Source of the DNA: JACJWR01 sp963752505
GTDB lineage: Bacteria; Actinomycetota; Actinomycetes; S36-B12; UBA10799
DNA: 64,000 bases
Assembly: GCA_963752505.1 (NCBI GenBank)
Contig: CAVVYM010000010.1
Coordinates: 248,001 to 312,000, forward strand
Direction: 5' to 3'
Positions 1-7,283 of the stretch are shown here, piece by piece (position 1 is the stretch's first letter; each line of letters opens with the position of its first letter). The position numbers were made by a program, and so were the translations under genes. Below the pieces are notes generated by a model. That model was not told where the DNA came from. It searched no databases and worked only from the letters and a program-made list of their open reading frames with translations.

Positions 1-93
1 CTATCTCGCGTGCTCCGGGGCGGCGACGTACGGCCTTCCCTTGCTGGTTATCGTTGCAGGCACACTTGTTCAGCCGTTCAGCGGAGGTCGTCC

Positions 94-1284
94 ATGTCCG
101 GGAATGTCATCGTTGCAGGCGCGCGCACCCCCATGGGGCGCCTCCTTGGATCGCTCAAGTCGCGTTCGGCCGCCCAGTTGGGTGGCGTCGCGATCGCCGG
201 GGCGCTCGACCGAGCGGGCGTGGCGCCCGACCAGGTCGACTACGTGATCATGGGCCACGTGCTGCAGGCCGGCACCGGCCAAATCACCGCACGTCAGGCC
301 GCGGTCGAGGCCGGCATTCCGATGAGCGTGCCCGCGCTGACCATCAACAAGGTCTGCTTGTCGGGCATCGACGCCATCGCCCTGGCCGACCAACTCGTCC
401 GCGCCGGCGAGTTCGACATCGTCGTTGCCGGCGGCATGGAGTCCATGACCAATGCCCCGCACCTTCTCATGGGCTCCCGCGAGGGCGTCAAGTACGGCGA
501 CTGGAAGTCCATCGACTCCATGGCATTCGACGGTCTGACCTGTGCTTTCGACCAGTGCGCGATGGGTGAAGCCACCGAGCGCTACAACTCCCGCTACTCC
601 TTCGGTCGCCCCGAGCAGGACGCCTTCGCGGCGCAGTCGCACCAACGGGCCGCTGAGGCGCACAAGGCTGGCGCCCTTGCTGAGGAGATCGTGCCGGTGG
701 CCATCCCGCAACGCCGCGGCGAGCCCGTCCTCGTTGAGGTCGACGAGGGGATCCGACCGGAGACCACCGCCGACTCGCTGGGCAAACTGCGCCCCGCGTT
801 CGCCAAGGAGGGCACCGTCACCGCGGGCAACGCCTCGCAGATCTCCGACGGCGCCGCCGCGGTGGTCGTCATGAGCAAAGCCAAGGCCGAAGAACTCGGC
901 CTGGAGTGGCTGGCCGAGATCGGCGCCCACGGCGTCGTGGCGGGGCCGGACGCCTCCTTGCACCTGCAGCCGGCCGAGGCCATCCTCGCCGCCTGCCAGA
1001 AGCAGGGCATCACCCCGGCCGACCTTGACGTGCTTGAGATCAACGAGGCCTTCGCCGCGGTGGGCCTGGCGTCGACCGAGAAGCTGGGCGTCGACGGCGA
1101 GATCGTCAACGTCAACGGCGGCGCGATTGCGCTCGGCCACCCACTGGGCATGTCCGGTGCGCGCATCGTGCTGAGCCTCGCGCTGGAACTCAAGCGACGC
1201 GGCGGCGGCACCGGCGCGGCGGCGCTGTGCGGTGGCGGCGGTCAGGGCGACGCCCTCATCATCACCGTTCCCTCCGCGGAGTAG
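94..1284 (+). CDS. Thiolase (acetyl-CoA C-acetyltransferase family)
   Basis: 396-aa thiolase catalysing reversible condensation or thiolysis of acyl-CoAs in the cytoplasm. The acylated cysteine is C88 in NKVCLSG. The C-terminal half has the GHPLGMSG histidine motif and the CGGGGQGDA second-cysteine motif, so the active site is complete and the length is normal. The ATG at 94 is preceded by GGAGG at 83-87 and begins the typical N-terminus (NVIVAGARTPMG); the frame is open further upstream but that part is not thiolase-like. It is followed 2 nt later by meaB and then a CoA mutase, so a role in short-chain or branched-chain acyl-CoA metabolism is inferred. The exact substrate cannot be read from the sequence. 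Confidence 0.93.
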   Translation: MSGNVIVAGARTPMGRLLGSLKSRSAAQLGGVAIAGALDRAGVAPDQVDYVIMGHVLQAGTGQITARQAAVEAGIPMSVPALTINKVCLSGIDAIALADQLVRAGEFDIVVAGGMESMTNAPHLLMGSREGVKYGDWKSIDSMAFDGLTCAFDQCAMGEATERYNSRYSFGRPEQDAFAAQSHQRAAEAHKAGALAEEIVPVAIPQRRGEPVLVEVDEGIRPETTADSLGKLRPAFAKEGTVTAGNASQISDGAAAVVVMSKAKAEELGLEWLAEIGAHGVVAGPDASLHLQPAEAILAACQKQGITPADLDVLEINEAFAAVGLASTEKLGVDGEIVNVNGGAIALGHPLGMSGARIVLSLALELKRRGGGTGAAALCGGGGQGDALIITVPSAE

Positions 1285-1286
1285 CA

Positions 1287-2240
1287 ATGGCGCGGTCCGC
1301 CGATGTATCGGACCTGGTGGCGCGGGCACGGCGTGCGGAACCGCGCGCCGTGGCTCGTCTCATCTCCATGGTCGAGGACTCCTCTCCGCAGTTGCGGGAG
1401 GTGGCCGCCGCGCTGGCACCCTACGTCGGCCAGGCGCACATCGTCGGTCTGACCGGCGCGCCCGGCGTGGGCAAGTCGACCACCACATCGGCGCTGGTCT
1501 CTGCCTATCGCGCACAAGGCAAGCGGGTGGGAGTGCTCGCGGTGGATCCGTCGTCGCCGTTCTCCGGCGGGGCGCTGCTCGGCGACCGCATCCGGATGCA
1601 GGATCACGCCCTTGATCCTGAGGTCTTCATCCGTTCGATGGCATCGCGCGGTCACCTCGGTGGTTTGGCCTGGTCGACACCACAGGCGCTGCGAGTTCTC
1701 GACGGGGCCGGCTGCGACGTGATCCTGGTGGAGACCGTTGGGGTCGGCCAGTCCGAGGTGGAGGTCATCGGAGTGGCCGACACCGTGGTCGTGCTGCTCG
1801 CGCCCGGTATGGGCGACGGAATTCAGGCGGCCAAGGCGGGCATCTTGGAGATCGGCGACGTGTTCGCGGTCAACAAGGCCGATAGGGACGGGGCGGATGC
1901 CACCGCCCGGGAATTGCGGCACATGATTGGCCTGGCAGACCGTGCCGCCGGAGCCTGGCGCCCACCGGTGCTCAAGATGATCGCCGCCCGCGGCGAGGGC
2001 ATTGACGACCTCGTGGCGGCAATCGAGAAGCACCGGGTGTGGGCGTTGGAGTCCGGCGCCGGGCTGGTGCGTCGCGAGCGGCGTGCAGCAGAGGAGATCG
2101 AGGCGCTGGCTGTCGAATCGGTGCGCCGACGCTTGACGGCTGACCCGGAAGTGCTCGGACGATTGTCGACCGCGGTGGCGGCCGGCCTCGACGATCCGTA
2201 CGACGCTGCGGATCAGTTGCTCGCTGCCGCCGACGTCTGA
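1287..2240 (+). CDS. meaB: MeaB-type GTPase chaperone of B12-dependent acyl-CoA mutase
   Basis: 317-aa P-loop GTPase of the MeaB/ArgK family. These proteins load and protect adenosylcobalamin in methylmalonyl-CoA or isobutyryl-CoA mutases. Walker A is GAPGVGKS at residues 57-64; the switch region contains ETVGVGQSE and the base-specificity motif is NKAD. The ATG at 1287 lies 2 nt after the thiolase stop, which argues for one transcript. The gene 46 nt downstream encodes an isobutyryl-CoA-mutase-type subunit, so that mutase is the probable partner. The name MeaB is a family name; in an ICM setting the equivalent protein is often called MeaI. Confidence 0.93.
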   Translation: MARSADVSDLVARARRAEPRAVARLISMVEDSSPQLREVAAALAPYVGQAHIVGLTGAPGVGKSTTTSALVSAYRAQGKRVGVLAVDPSSPFSGGALLGDRIRMQDHALDPEVFIRSMASRGHLGGLAWSTPQALRVLDGAGCDVILVETVGVGQSEVEVIGVADTVVVLLAPGMGDGIQAAKAGILEIGDVFAVNKADRDGADATARELRHMIGLADRAAGAWRPPVLKMIAARGEGIDDLVAAIEKHRVWALESGAGLVRRERRAAEEIEALAVESVRRRLTADPEVLGRLSTAVAAGLDDPYDAADQLLAAADV

Positions 2241-2274
2241 GGTCCGGTGCCATCGCCAGACCAAGGCGGCGGGC

Positions 2275-2280
2275 TACGCT
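2275..2280 (+). promoter_or_regulatory. -10 element, leaderless start of icmA
   Basis: TACGCT ends 6 nt before the ATG at 2287, so transcription would begin at or next to the start codon. There is no Shine-Dalgarno sequence before this ATG, which fits leaderless initiation. This gives icmA its own promoter inside the meaB-icmA gap. Confidence 0.55.
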
Positions 2281-2286
2281 GGGCCA

Positions 2287-3999
2287 ATGGACGCCGAGGA
2301 GATTGATCAGGGGCGGCACCGCTGGGCCCGCAGGTACGAGGAGGCCCGCAGTCGCGGCCGGGTGCGGGCAGCAGACTTCACGACACTGAGCGGGGTGGAG
2401 GTAGCACCTGTCTACGGCCCGCCCGCCGGCACTTCGTATCCGGGATTCGAACGCATCGGCTGGCCCGGCGAGTACCCCTTCACCCGCGGTCTGCACGCAA
2501 CGGGCTACCGCGGCAAGACGTGGACCATTCGCCAGTTCGCCGGATTCGGCAACGCCCGCCAGACCAACGAGCGGTATCGCATGATCCTCGACACCGGCGG
2601 TGACGGCCTCTCAGTGGCGTTCGACATGCCCACGCTCATGGGGCGGGACTCCGACGACCCGCTGGCGCTCGGCGAAGTGGGCCACTGCGGCGTCGCCATC
2701 GACTCCGCGGCCGACATGGAGATCCTGTTCAACGGCATTCCACTCGGCCAGACGACGACCTCCATGACGATCTCCGGACCGGCAGTGCCCATCTTCTGCA
2801 TGTACGTGGTCGCCGCTGAACGCCAGGGCTTCAGCCCCGCGGACCTCGACGGCACCCTGCAGACGGACATCTACAAGGAGTACATCGCCCAGAAGGAATG
2901 GCTGTTCCCGCCGGAACCGCACCTGCGACTGATCGGTGACCTCATGGCCTACGTGGACGCCGAGATGCCGCGCTACAAGCCGCTGAGTGTCTCCGGCTAC
3001 CACATCCGCGAAGCAGGTGCGACGGCCGCCCAAGAGCTCGCCTTCACCCTCGCAGACGGGTTCGCCTACGTGGAATTGGGCAAGTCCCGGGGGCTGGATG
3101 TCGACTCCTTCGCACCCGGCCTCTCCTTCTTCTTCGACGCCCACGTCGACTTCTTTGAGGAGATTGCGAAGTTCCGCGCCGCCCGGCGCATCTGGGCGCG
3201 GTGGTTGCGCGAGGTCTACGGTGCAACGGACGAGCGTGCCATGTGGCTGCGTTTCCACACCCAGACTGCCGGAGTCTCGCTCACCGGCCCGCAGCCGTTC
3301 AACAATGTGGTGCGAACCGCCATCGAGGCCCTCGCCGGAGTGCTCGGCGGCACCAACTCGCTGCACACCAACGCACTTGACGAGGTACTCGCCTTGCCGA
3401 CCGCCCAGGCGGCCGAAATCGCCCTGCGTACCCAGCAGGTGATCATGGCCGAGACGGGTGTCACCAACGTCGCGGATCCGCTCGGCGGATCCTGGTACCT
3501 CGAAGCGCTCACGGATCGCATCGAGGCCGAGGCGGAGGAGATCTTCGCCAAGATCCTGAAGATGGGCGGCGGTCCCGAGGGCGTCACGCATCCCATCGGA
3601 CCCATGACGGCCGGCATCCTGCGTGGCATTGAGGACGGCTGGTTCACCGGTGAGATCGCCGATTCGTCCTTCGCGTTCCAGCAGGCCATGGAGGACGGCC
3701 GCAAGCATCAGGTGGGCGTGACTACCGGTAACGACACGGTGACCGAGCCGTTGGAGATCCTGCGGATCAGCCACGAGGTGGAACGAGCCCAGGTGCAGCA
3801 TCTGGCCAGCCGGAAGTTGGGGCGAAACGAGGAGGCTGTGCAGTCGGCGCTCATGAAGCTCACGCACGCCGCCGCCTATAGCGACGACAACCTCGTGCCG
3901 CCGATCCTGGAGGCCGCCAGGGCCGAAGCCACCCTGGGCGAGATCTGCGGCGTGCTGCGCCACGTGTGGGGCGAATACCGCGAGCCGGCGCGTATCTGA
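2287..3999 (+). CDS. icmA: Isobutyryl-CoA mutase large subunit (IcmA-like)
   Basis: 570-aa catalytic (TIM-barrel) subunit of the methylmalonyl-CoA mutase family, without the C-terminal B12-binding domain found in full-length MCM. Two residues decide substrate in this family. MCM has Tyr in TIRQY and Arg in the MVRNTY segment; isobutyryl-CoA mutase has Phe and Gln. Here they are F84 (TIRQFAGFG) and Q202 (KEYIAQKEW). SVAFDMPTLMG lacks the Asp that marks 2-hydroxyisobutyryl-CoA mutase. I therefore read it as isobutyryl-CoA/n-butyryl-CoA mutase, although automated annotation would probably say methylmalonyl-CoA mutase. The small B12-binding subunit is not in this window. MeaB is directly upstream and probably the chaperone. 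Confidence 0.82.
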   Translation: MDAEEIDQGRHRWARRYEEARSRGRVRAADFTTLSGVEVAPVYGPPAGTSYPGFERIGWPGEYPFTRGLHATGYRGKTWTIRQFAGFGNARQTNERYRMILDTGGDGLSVAFDMPTLMGRDSDDPLALGEVGHCGVAIDSAADMEILFNGIPLGQTTTSMTISGPAVPIFCMYVVAAERQGFSPADLDGTLQTDIYKEYIAQKEWLFPPEPHLRLIGDLMAYVDAEMPRYKPLSVSGYHIREAGATAAQELAFTLADGFAYVELGKSRGLDVDSFAPGLSFFFDAHVDFFEEIAKFRAARRIWARWLREVYGATDERAMWLRFHTQTAGVSLTGPQPFNNVVRTAIEALAGVLGGTNSLHTNALDEVLALPTAQAAEIALRTQQVIMAETGVTNVADPLGGSWYLEALTDRIEAEAEEIFAKILKMGGGPEGVTHPIGPMTAGILRGIEDGWFTGEIADSSFAFQQAMEDGRKHQVGVTTGNDTVTEPLEILRISHEVERAQVQHLASRKLGRNEEAVQSALMKLTHAAAYSDDNLVPPILEAARAEATLGEICGVLRHVWGEYREPARI

Positions 4000-4118
4000 G
4001 GGAGGGCATCGGGCGGGTTCTCAAGCCGCTGCCCAAGCCGTCGAGGCATGCACTCAGACTCAGATTTGGCATGCGGGCGCAGGTAGTTGCACGGTCCTTG
4101 CGCGGCAGGAGCCTTTGC

Positions 4119-4124
4119 CATACT
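4119..4124 (+). promoter_or_regulatory. -10 element, leaderless start of thioredoxin-TPR gene
   Basis: CATACT sits 6 nt before the ATG at 4131, in the 131-nt gap after icmA. It follows the window-wide leaderless spacing. Confidence 0.45.
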
Positions 4125-4130
4125 GAGGGC

Positions 4131-5096
4131 ATGAGTATCCCGAACGTTCCCCCGTCCCAGTCCGGCCTCACCGGCGCGGCTCTCCGCGGAGCCGTCGACC
4201 TCGGCGCGCTTGCGAAGGCGCGTGAGGCGAAGCAGCCCGGCGCACAAGGTGCCGCGGGCGCGACCTACGTCATTGATGTCACTGCGGCGAACTTCGAGTC
4301 TGACGTGATCAAGCAGTCGATGGTGGTGCCAGTCGTACTCGACCTGTGGGCGGACTGGTGCGGTCCGTGCAAGCAGCTGACCCCGGTGCTCGAACAGCTT
4401 GTTGCCGAGTACGACGGCCGGATTCTGTTGGGCAAGGTGGACGTCGACGCCGAGCAGCAGATCGCCGCGGCCTTCCAGGTGCAGAGCATCCCCAGCGTCT
4501 TCGCGGTGGTGAAGGGCCAGCCGATTCCGCTGTTCCAAGGTGCGCTGCCCGCCCCGCAGGTGCGCCAGTACCTCGACGAGCTGCTGCGGGTGGCGTCGGA
4601 GAACGGTGTGGACGGGCAACTCGGGGCCGCTACGCCGCAGGAGGAGCCCGAGGATGTCGCCGAGTCGACCGAGCCGGACCCCACCGACGCCCTCTTCGAC
4701 GCTGCGGGGGCAGCCATGGTGGCCGGTGACTGGGATGCCGCCCGCACCGCCTACGAGCAGGTGCTGGTGGCCAATCCGGGCGACCCTGACGCCAAGGCCG
4801 GGCTGACCGTGGTGCAGCTCCAGCAGCGCATCGACGGCATCGATCCGGTTGCCGCCATCAAGGCAGCGGATGCCGCACCCGACGATGCTGAGGCGGCCGT
4901 GGTGGCAGCAGACGTCGAGTTGGTCAACGGCGATCCGGCCGCAGCCTACGCCCGACTCGTCGGGGTGGTTGCGCGGTCGGCTGCCGAGGATCGCGACCTC
5001 GCCCGAGCGCGCCTGATTGAGCTGTTCGAACTCGCCGAGCCCGACGACGTCCACGTCGCGAAGGCCCGGCGGGCGTTGGCTGCCGCGCTGTTCTGA
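4131..5096 (+). CDS. Thioredoxin-domain TPR protein (CnoX/YbbN-like)
   Basis: 321-aa cytoplasmic protein. An N-terminal tail of about 45 residues is followed by a thioredoxin fold (about 46-155) with the intact redox motif WCGPC at residues 76-80 and the cis-proline loop in SIPSVF. After an acidic linker (QEEPEDVAEST) the C-terminal 120 residues are alanine-rich helical TPR-like repeats (AMVAGDWDAARTAYEQVL). This matches the actinobacterial co-chaperone YbbN/CnoX type, implicated in protecting proteins from oxidative damage. The E. coli protein lacks one cysteine; here both are present, so thiol-disulfide activity is plausible. It stands alone, convergent with gatD. Confidence 0.85.
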   Translation: MSIPNVPPSQSGLTGAALRGAVDLGALAKAREAKQPGAQGAAGATYVIDVTAANFESDVIKQSMVVPVVLDLWADWCGPCKQLTPVLEQLVAEYDGRILLGKVDVDAEQQIAAAFQVQSIPSVFAVVKGQPIPLFQGALPAPQVRQYLDELLRVASENGVDGQLGAATPQEEPEDVAESTEPDPTDALFDAAGAAMVAGDWDAARTAYEQVLVANPGDPDAKAGLTVVQLQQRIDGIDPVAAIKAADAAPDDAEAAVVAADVELVNGDPAAAYARLVGVVARSAAEDRDLARARLIELFELAEPDDVHVAKARRALAAALF

Positions 5097-5124
5097 CGAG
5101 CGCCCCGGACGTCGCAAGCGCGCG

Positions 5125-5889
5125 CTAGTCGGCGACTGCCGCGTTCCAGCGCGAGCCGAGCACGCTGCGCAGGCGTTCCTCACGCAGCGAATCGACGTCC
5201 GGTTCGTTGATCGGCTCGAGTTCGCGTCCCACGCACCAGCCCAGCAGTAGGTCGGCGATGCCCGGATTTCGTGCCAGCCCCGGCCCGTGCAGGTACGTCC
5301 CGAGCACGTGTCCGGAAATCGCGCCTTCGGTGCCGTCGCCGTTGCCGACACCGGCAAGCACTCGCGCGAGTGGTGCGACGTCGGGCCCAAGGTGGGTGGC
5401 CCCGCCGTGGTTCTCGTAGCCGGTCAGGCGCGGCAGCCCGGGCAGGAGCGACTCGGCGGCCAATTCGCCGACAGCCCGGCTCGGGAGTCGGTCCGTGCGG
5501 ATGTCGATGATGCCCAGCCCCGTGGCCGGAGTGCTGGTGGCGTCGGGAAAGTACTCGCCGAGCAGTTGATAGCCGGCGCAGATGGCCAGCACGGCCGCAC
5601 CGCGGGAGGCGGCCGATGCCAGGTTGCCGTCGGCCGCGATGCCCCGCGCCGCAGCGGTCTGCGCCGAGTCCTCACCGCCGCCCAGCACATACAAGTCTCC
5701 GCTGGCCGGGATGGGCTCGCCGGGGGAGACCTCGATGACCCGCGCGTTCAGCCCGTGCAGGTGGGCGCGGTGGCTAAGGGCGAGCACATTGCCGGCATCA
5801 CCGTAGGTGCCGAGCAGGGCCGGGTAGATCGAGACGATTGTGATCGAATCGCTGGTGGACGATGCCATGCGAGCTCCACCGTTGGACAT
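5125..5889 (-). CDS. gatD: Lipid II isoglutaminyl synthase, glutaminase subunit GatD
   Basis: 254-aa class I glutamine amidotransferase of the CobB/CobQ-like type. It hydrolyses glutamine and channels ammonia to MurT, which amidates the D-Glu of lipid II. The catalytic Cys is C104 in AICAGYQLLG and the His is H201 in TYLHGPGL. The ATG at 5889 overlaps the murT stop (TGATG), so the two are translationally coupled. An alternative ATG at 5868 (MASSTSD) cannot be excluded. The MurT-GatD pair on the same strand makes the assignment secure. Confidence 0.92.
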   Translation of the reverse strand: MSNGGARMASSTSDSITIVSIYPALLGTYGDAGNVLALSHRAHLHGLNARVIEVSPGEPIPASGDLYVLGGGEDSAQTAAARGIAADGNLASAASRGAAVLAICAGYQLLGEYFPDATSTPATGLGIIDIRTDRLPSRAVGELAAESLLPGLPRLTGYENHGGATHLGPDVAPLARVLAGVGNGDGTEGAISGHVLGTYLHGPGLARNPGIADLLLGWCVGRELEPINEPDVDSLREERLRSVLGSRWNAAVAD

Positions 5890-7217
5890 CAGGACACCAC
5901 CCTGGTTGCTGCCGTGCGGACCTTGCGTCGTTTGGATTCCGGTGCGGTGCGCGCATCTGCGCGGGTGCGCAGGCCGTGGAAGGCGGTGTAGGTGGCCGCG
6001 CAGTCGATGACGTCGAGTTCGCGAGCCGCCGCCGGGAGGTCGGCGTCGGGGGCGTAGGGATCCTCCACCACCACATGATCGACATCGGCGTGGAGCAATC
6101 GCACGGCTAGATCGCGTCGCCGGTCCCCGGTGGCGATGACTGTGCGGCCGCGCAGTTTCTCGAAGGGCACGTCCCACAGCCAGGACGGGTCGCGGCCGTC
6201 GGCATCGTTGGCATTGATGGTGATGATGACGGGGGCAGGTGCTGGGGGCATGACGGTGAGAAGTTCCGACCACGAGGCCGGGTTCTTGGCCAGCAGCAAG
6301 CGAACGTTCAACGCGCCGATCCGCCGGGTCTCATACCTTCCCGACACCGCGGTGACGCTTTGCATCCTGCGCACCGACTCACGCGGGTCCAAACCCAGCA
6401 CGTCGGTGGCGGCGGCAAGTGCCAAAGTGGCATTCGCGGCGTTGAACCAGCCCGGCAGTCGCAGACCGGAGAGGTCGAATCGGCGCCGATCCGGGCCGAC
6501 CGCCGTGAAGACGCCGTCGTCGATCTCGAACCGCCACGATGGCTCGGGGCGCCGGTTGTCGCAGGCGGTGCACGCCCAGCCGGCGACGTCGCCGAACTTC
6601 ATCAGGCCACCGCATTCCAGGCAGACGCTCGCATCCGCCGTCCAGTTCTGACCCGCCGACACCCACAGCACGCGAGGCGCGCGCCGCACCGCCCACGTGA
6701 CGATGGGGTCGTCACAGTTGGCGACCACAGTGGTGCGCTCCGGGCAGGACTCGAGCATCGTGCGCCACTTGCGGGCCACCATCGCGACTTCGTTCATGCG
6801 GTCGAGTTGGTCGCGGGTGAGGTTGCCGAGCAGCAGCGCCCGCGGGCGCGTGTCGGGCAGGATCAACGGCAGGTAGGCCTCGTCCACCTCGAGCACCGCC
6901 TGGCCCCGGGGGTGGCCGTACGCCAGCGCGGAGAGCACGCCGTCGGTCATGTTGGCGCCAGTCTCCTGGGTCACCACCGGCCCGCTCTGGGCGACCGCCG
7001 TGGCCAGCAGGCGAGTCGTGGAGGTCTTGCCGTTGGTGGCCGACACCAGCGCAGCCACGCGGTTGCCGGCCAGGTCGCGCATGGCTGTGGGCGACACGCG
7101 CAGAATGACTTTGCCGCCGATCACGAGGCCTTCGCCGCGACCGGCCAGGCGCGAGGCGGTGCTCGCCGATCGTCCGGCAAGGACTGCGGCGCGGGTGCGA
7201 AACGGGCGCTGGGGCAT
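5889..7217 (-). CDS. murT: Lipid II isoglutaminyl synthase, Mur ligase subunit MurT
   Basis: 442-aa Mur ligase-like protein, partner of GatD, amidating glutamate in the peptidoglycan precursor. The ATP-binding P-loop is SATNGKTS at about 59-66. A Cys4 zinc-ribbon insertion typical of MurT is seen as C199, C202, C216 and C219. The C-terminal domain is the DUF1727 type. The ATG at 7217 is preceded by a -10 hexamer at 7225-7230 with no Shine-Dalgarno, suggesting leaderless translation. Its stop codon shares a base with the gatD start. Confidence 0.93.
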   Translation of the reverse strand: MPQRPFRTRAAVLAGRSASTASRLAGRGEGLVIGGKVILRVSPTAMRDLAGNRVAALVSATNGKTSTTRLLATAVAQSGPVVTQETGANMTDGVLSALAYGHPRGQAVLEVDEAYLPLILPDTRPRALLLGNLTRDQLDRMNEVAMVARKWRTMLESCPERTTVVANCDDPIVTWAVRRAPRVLWVSAGQNWTADASVCLECGGLMKFGDVAGWACTACDNRRPEPSWRFEIDDGVFTAVGPDRRRFDLSGLRLPGWFNAANATLALAAATDVLGLDPRESVRRMQSVTAVSGRYETRRIGALNVRLLLAKNPASWSELLTVMPPAPAPVIITINANDADGRDPSWLWDVPFEKLRGRTVIATGDRRRDLAVRLLHADVDHVVVEDPYAPDADLPAAARELDVIDCAATYTAFHGLRTRADARTAPESKRRKVRTAATRVVS

Positions 7218-7224
7218 GGCCCCG

Positions 7225-7230
7225 ATGGTA
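7225..7230 (-). promoter_or_regulatory. -10 element, leaderless start of murT-gatD
   Basis: On the minus strand TACCAT ends 7 nt before the murT ATG at 7217. It drives murT-gatD away from the glgE-glgB terminator. Confidence 0.5.
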
Positions 7231-7260
7231 CTTGCCCGCTCCGATCCCGAAGTGCTGCGC

Positions 7261-7280
7261 CGCGGCGGTGTGCCGCCGCG
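7261..7280 (-). terminator. Hairpin just after glgB
   Basis: Perfect 8-bp stem CGCGGCGG/CCGCCGCG with a TGTG loop, 3 nt beyond the glgB stop. There is no U-tract, as is common for actinobacterial terminators. It separates the glg genes from the murT promoter. Confidence 0.5.
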
Positions 7281-7283
7281 AGT

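Noticed and set aside
70..1329. Long minus-strand open frame opposite the thiolase
   Set aside because: It is the GC-rich shadow of a clear thiolase gene; the translation is Arg/Gly/His-rich with no domain.
2287..3999. Methylmalonyl-CoA mutase as the name of the mutase
   Set aside because: Both specificity residues (F84, Q202) and the lack of a B12 domain fit isobutyryl-CoA mutase instead.
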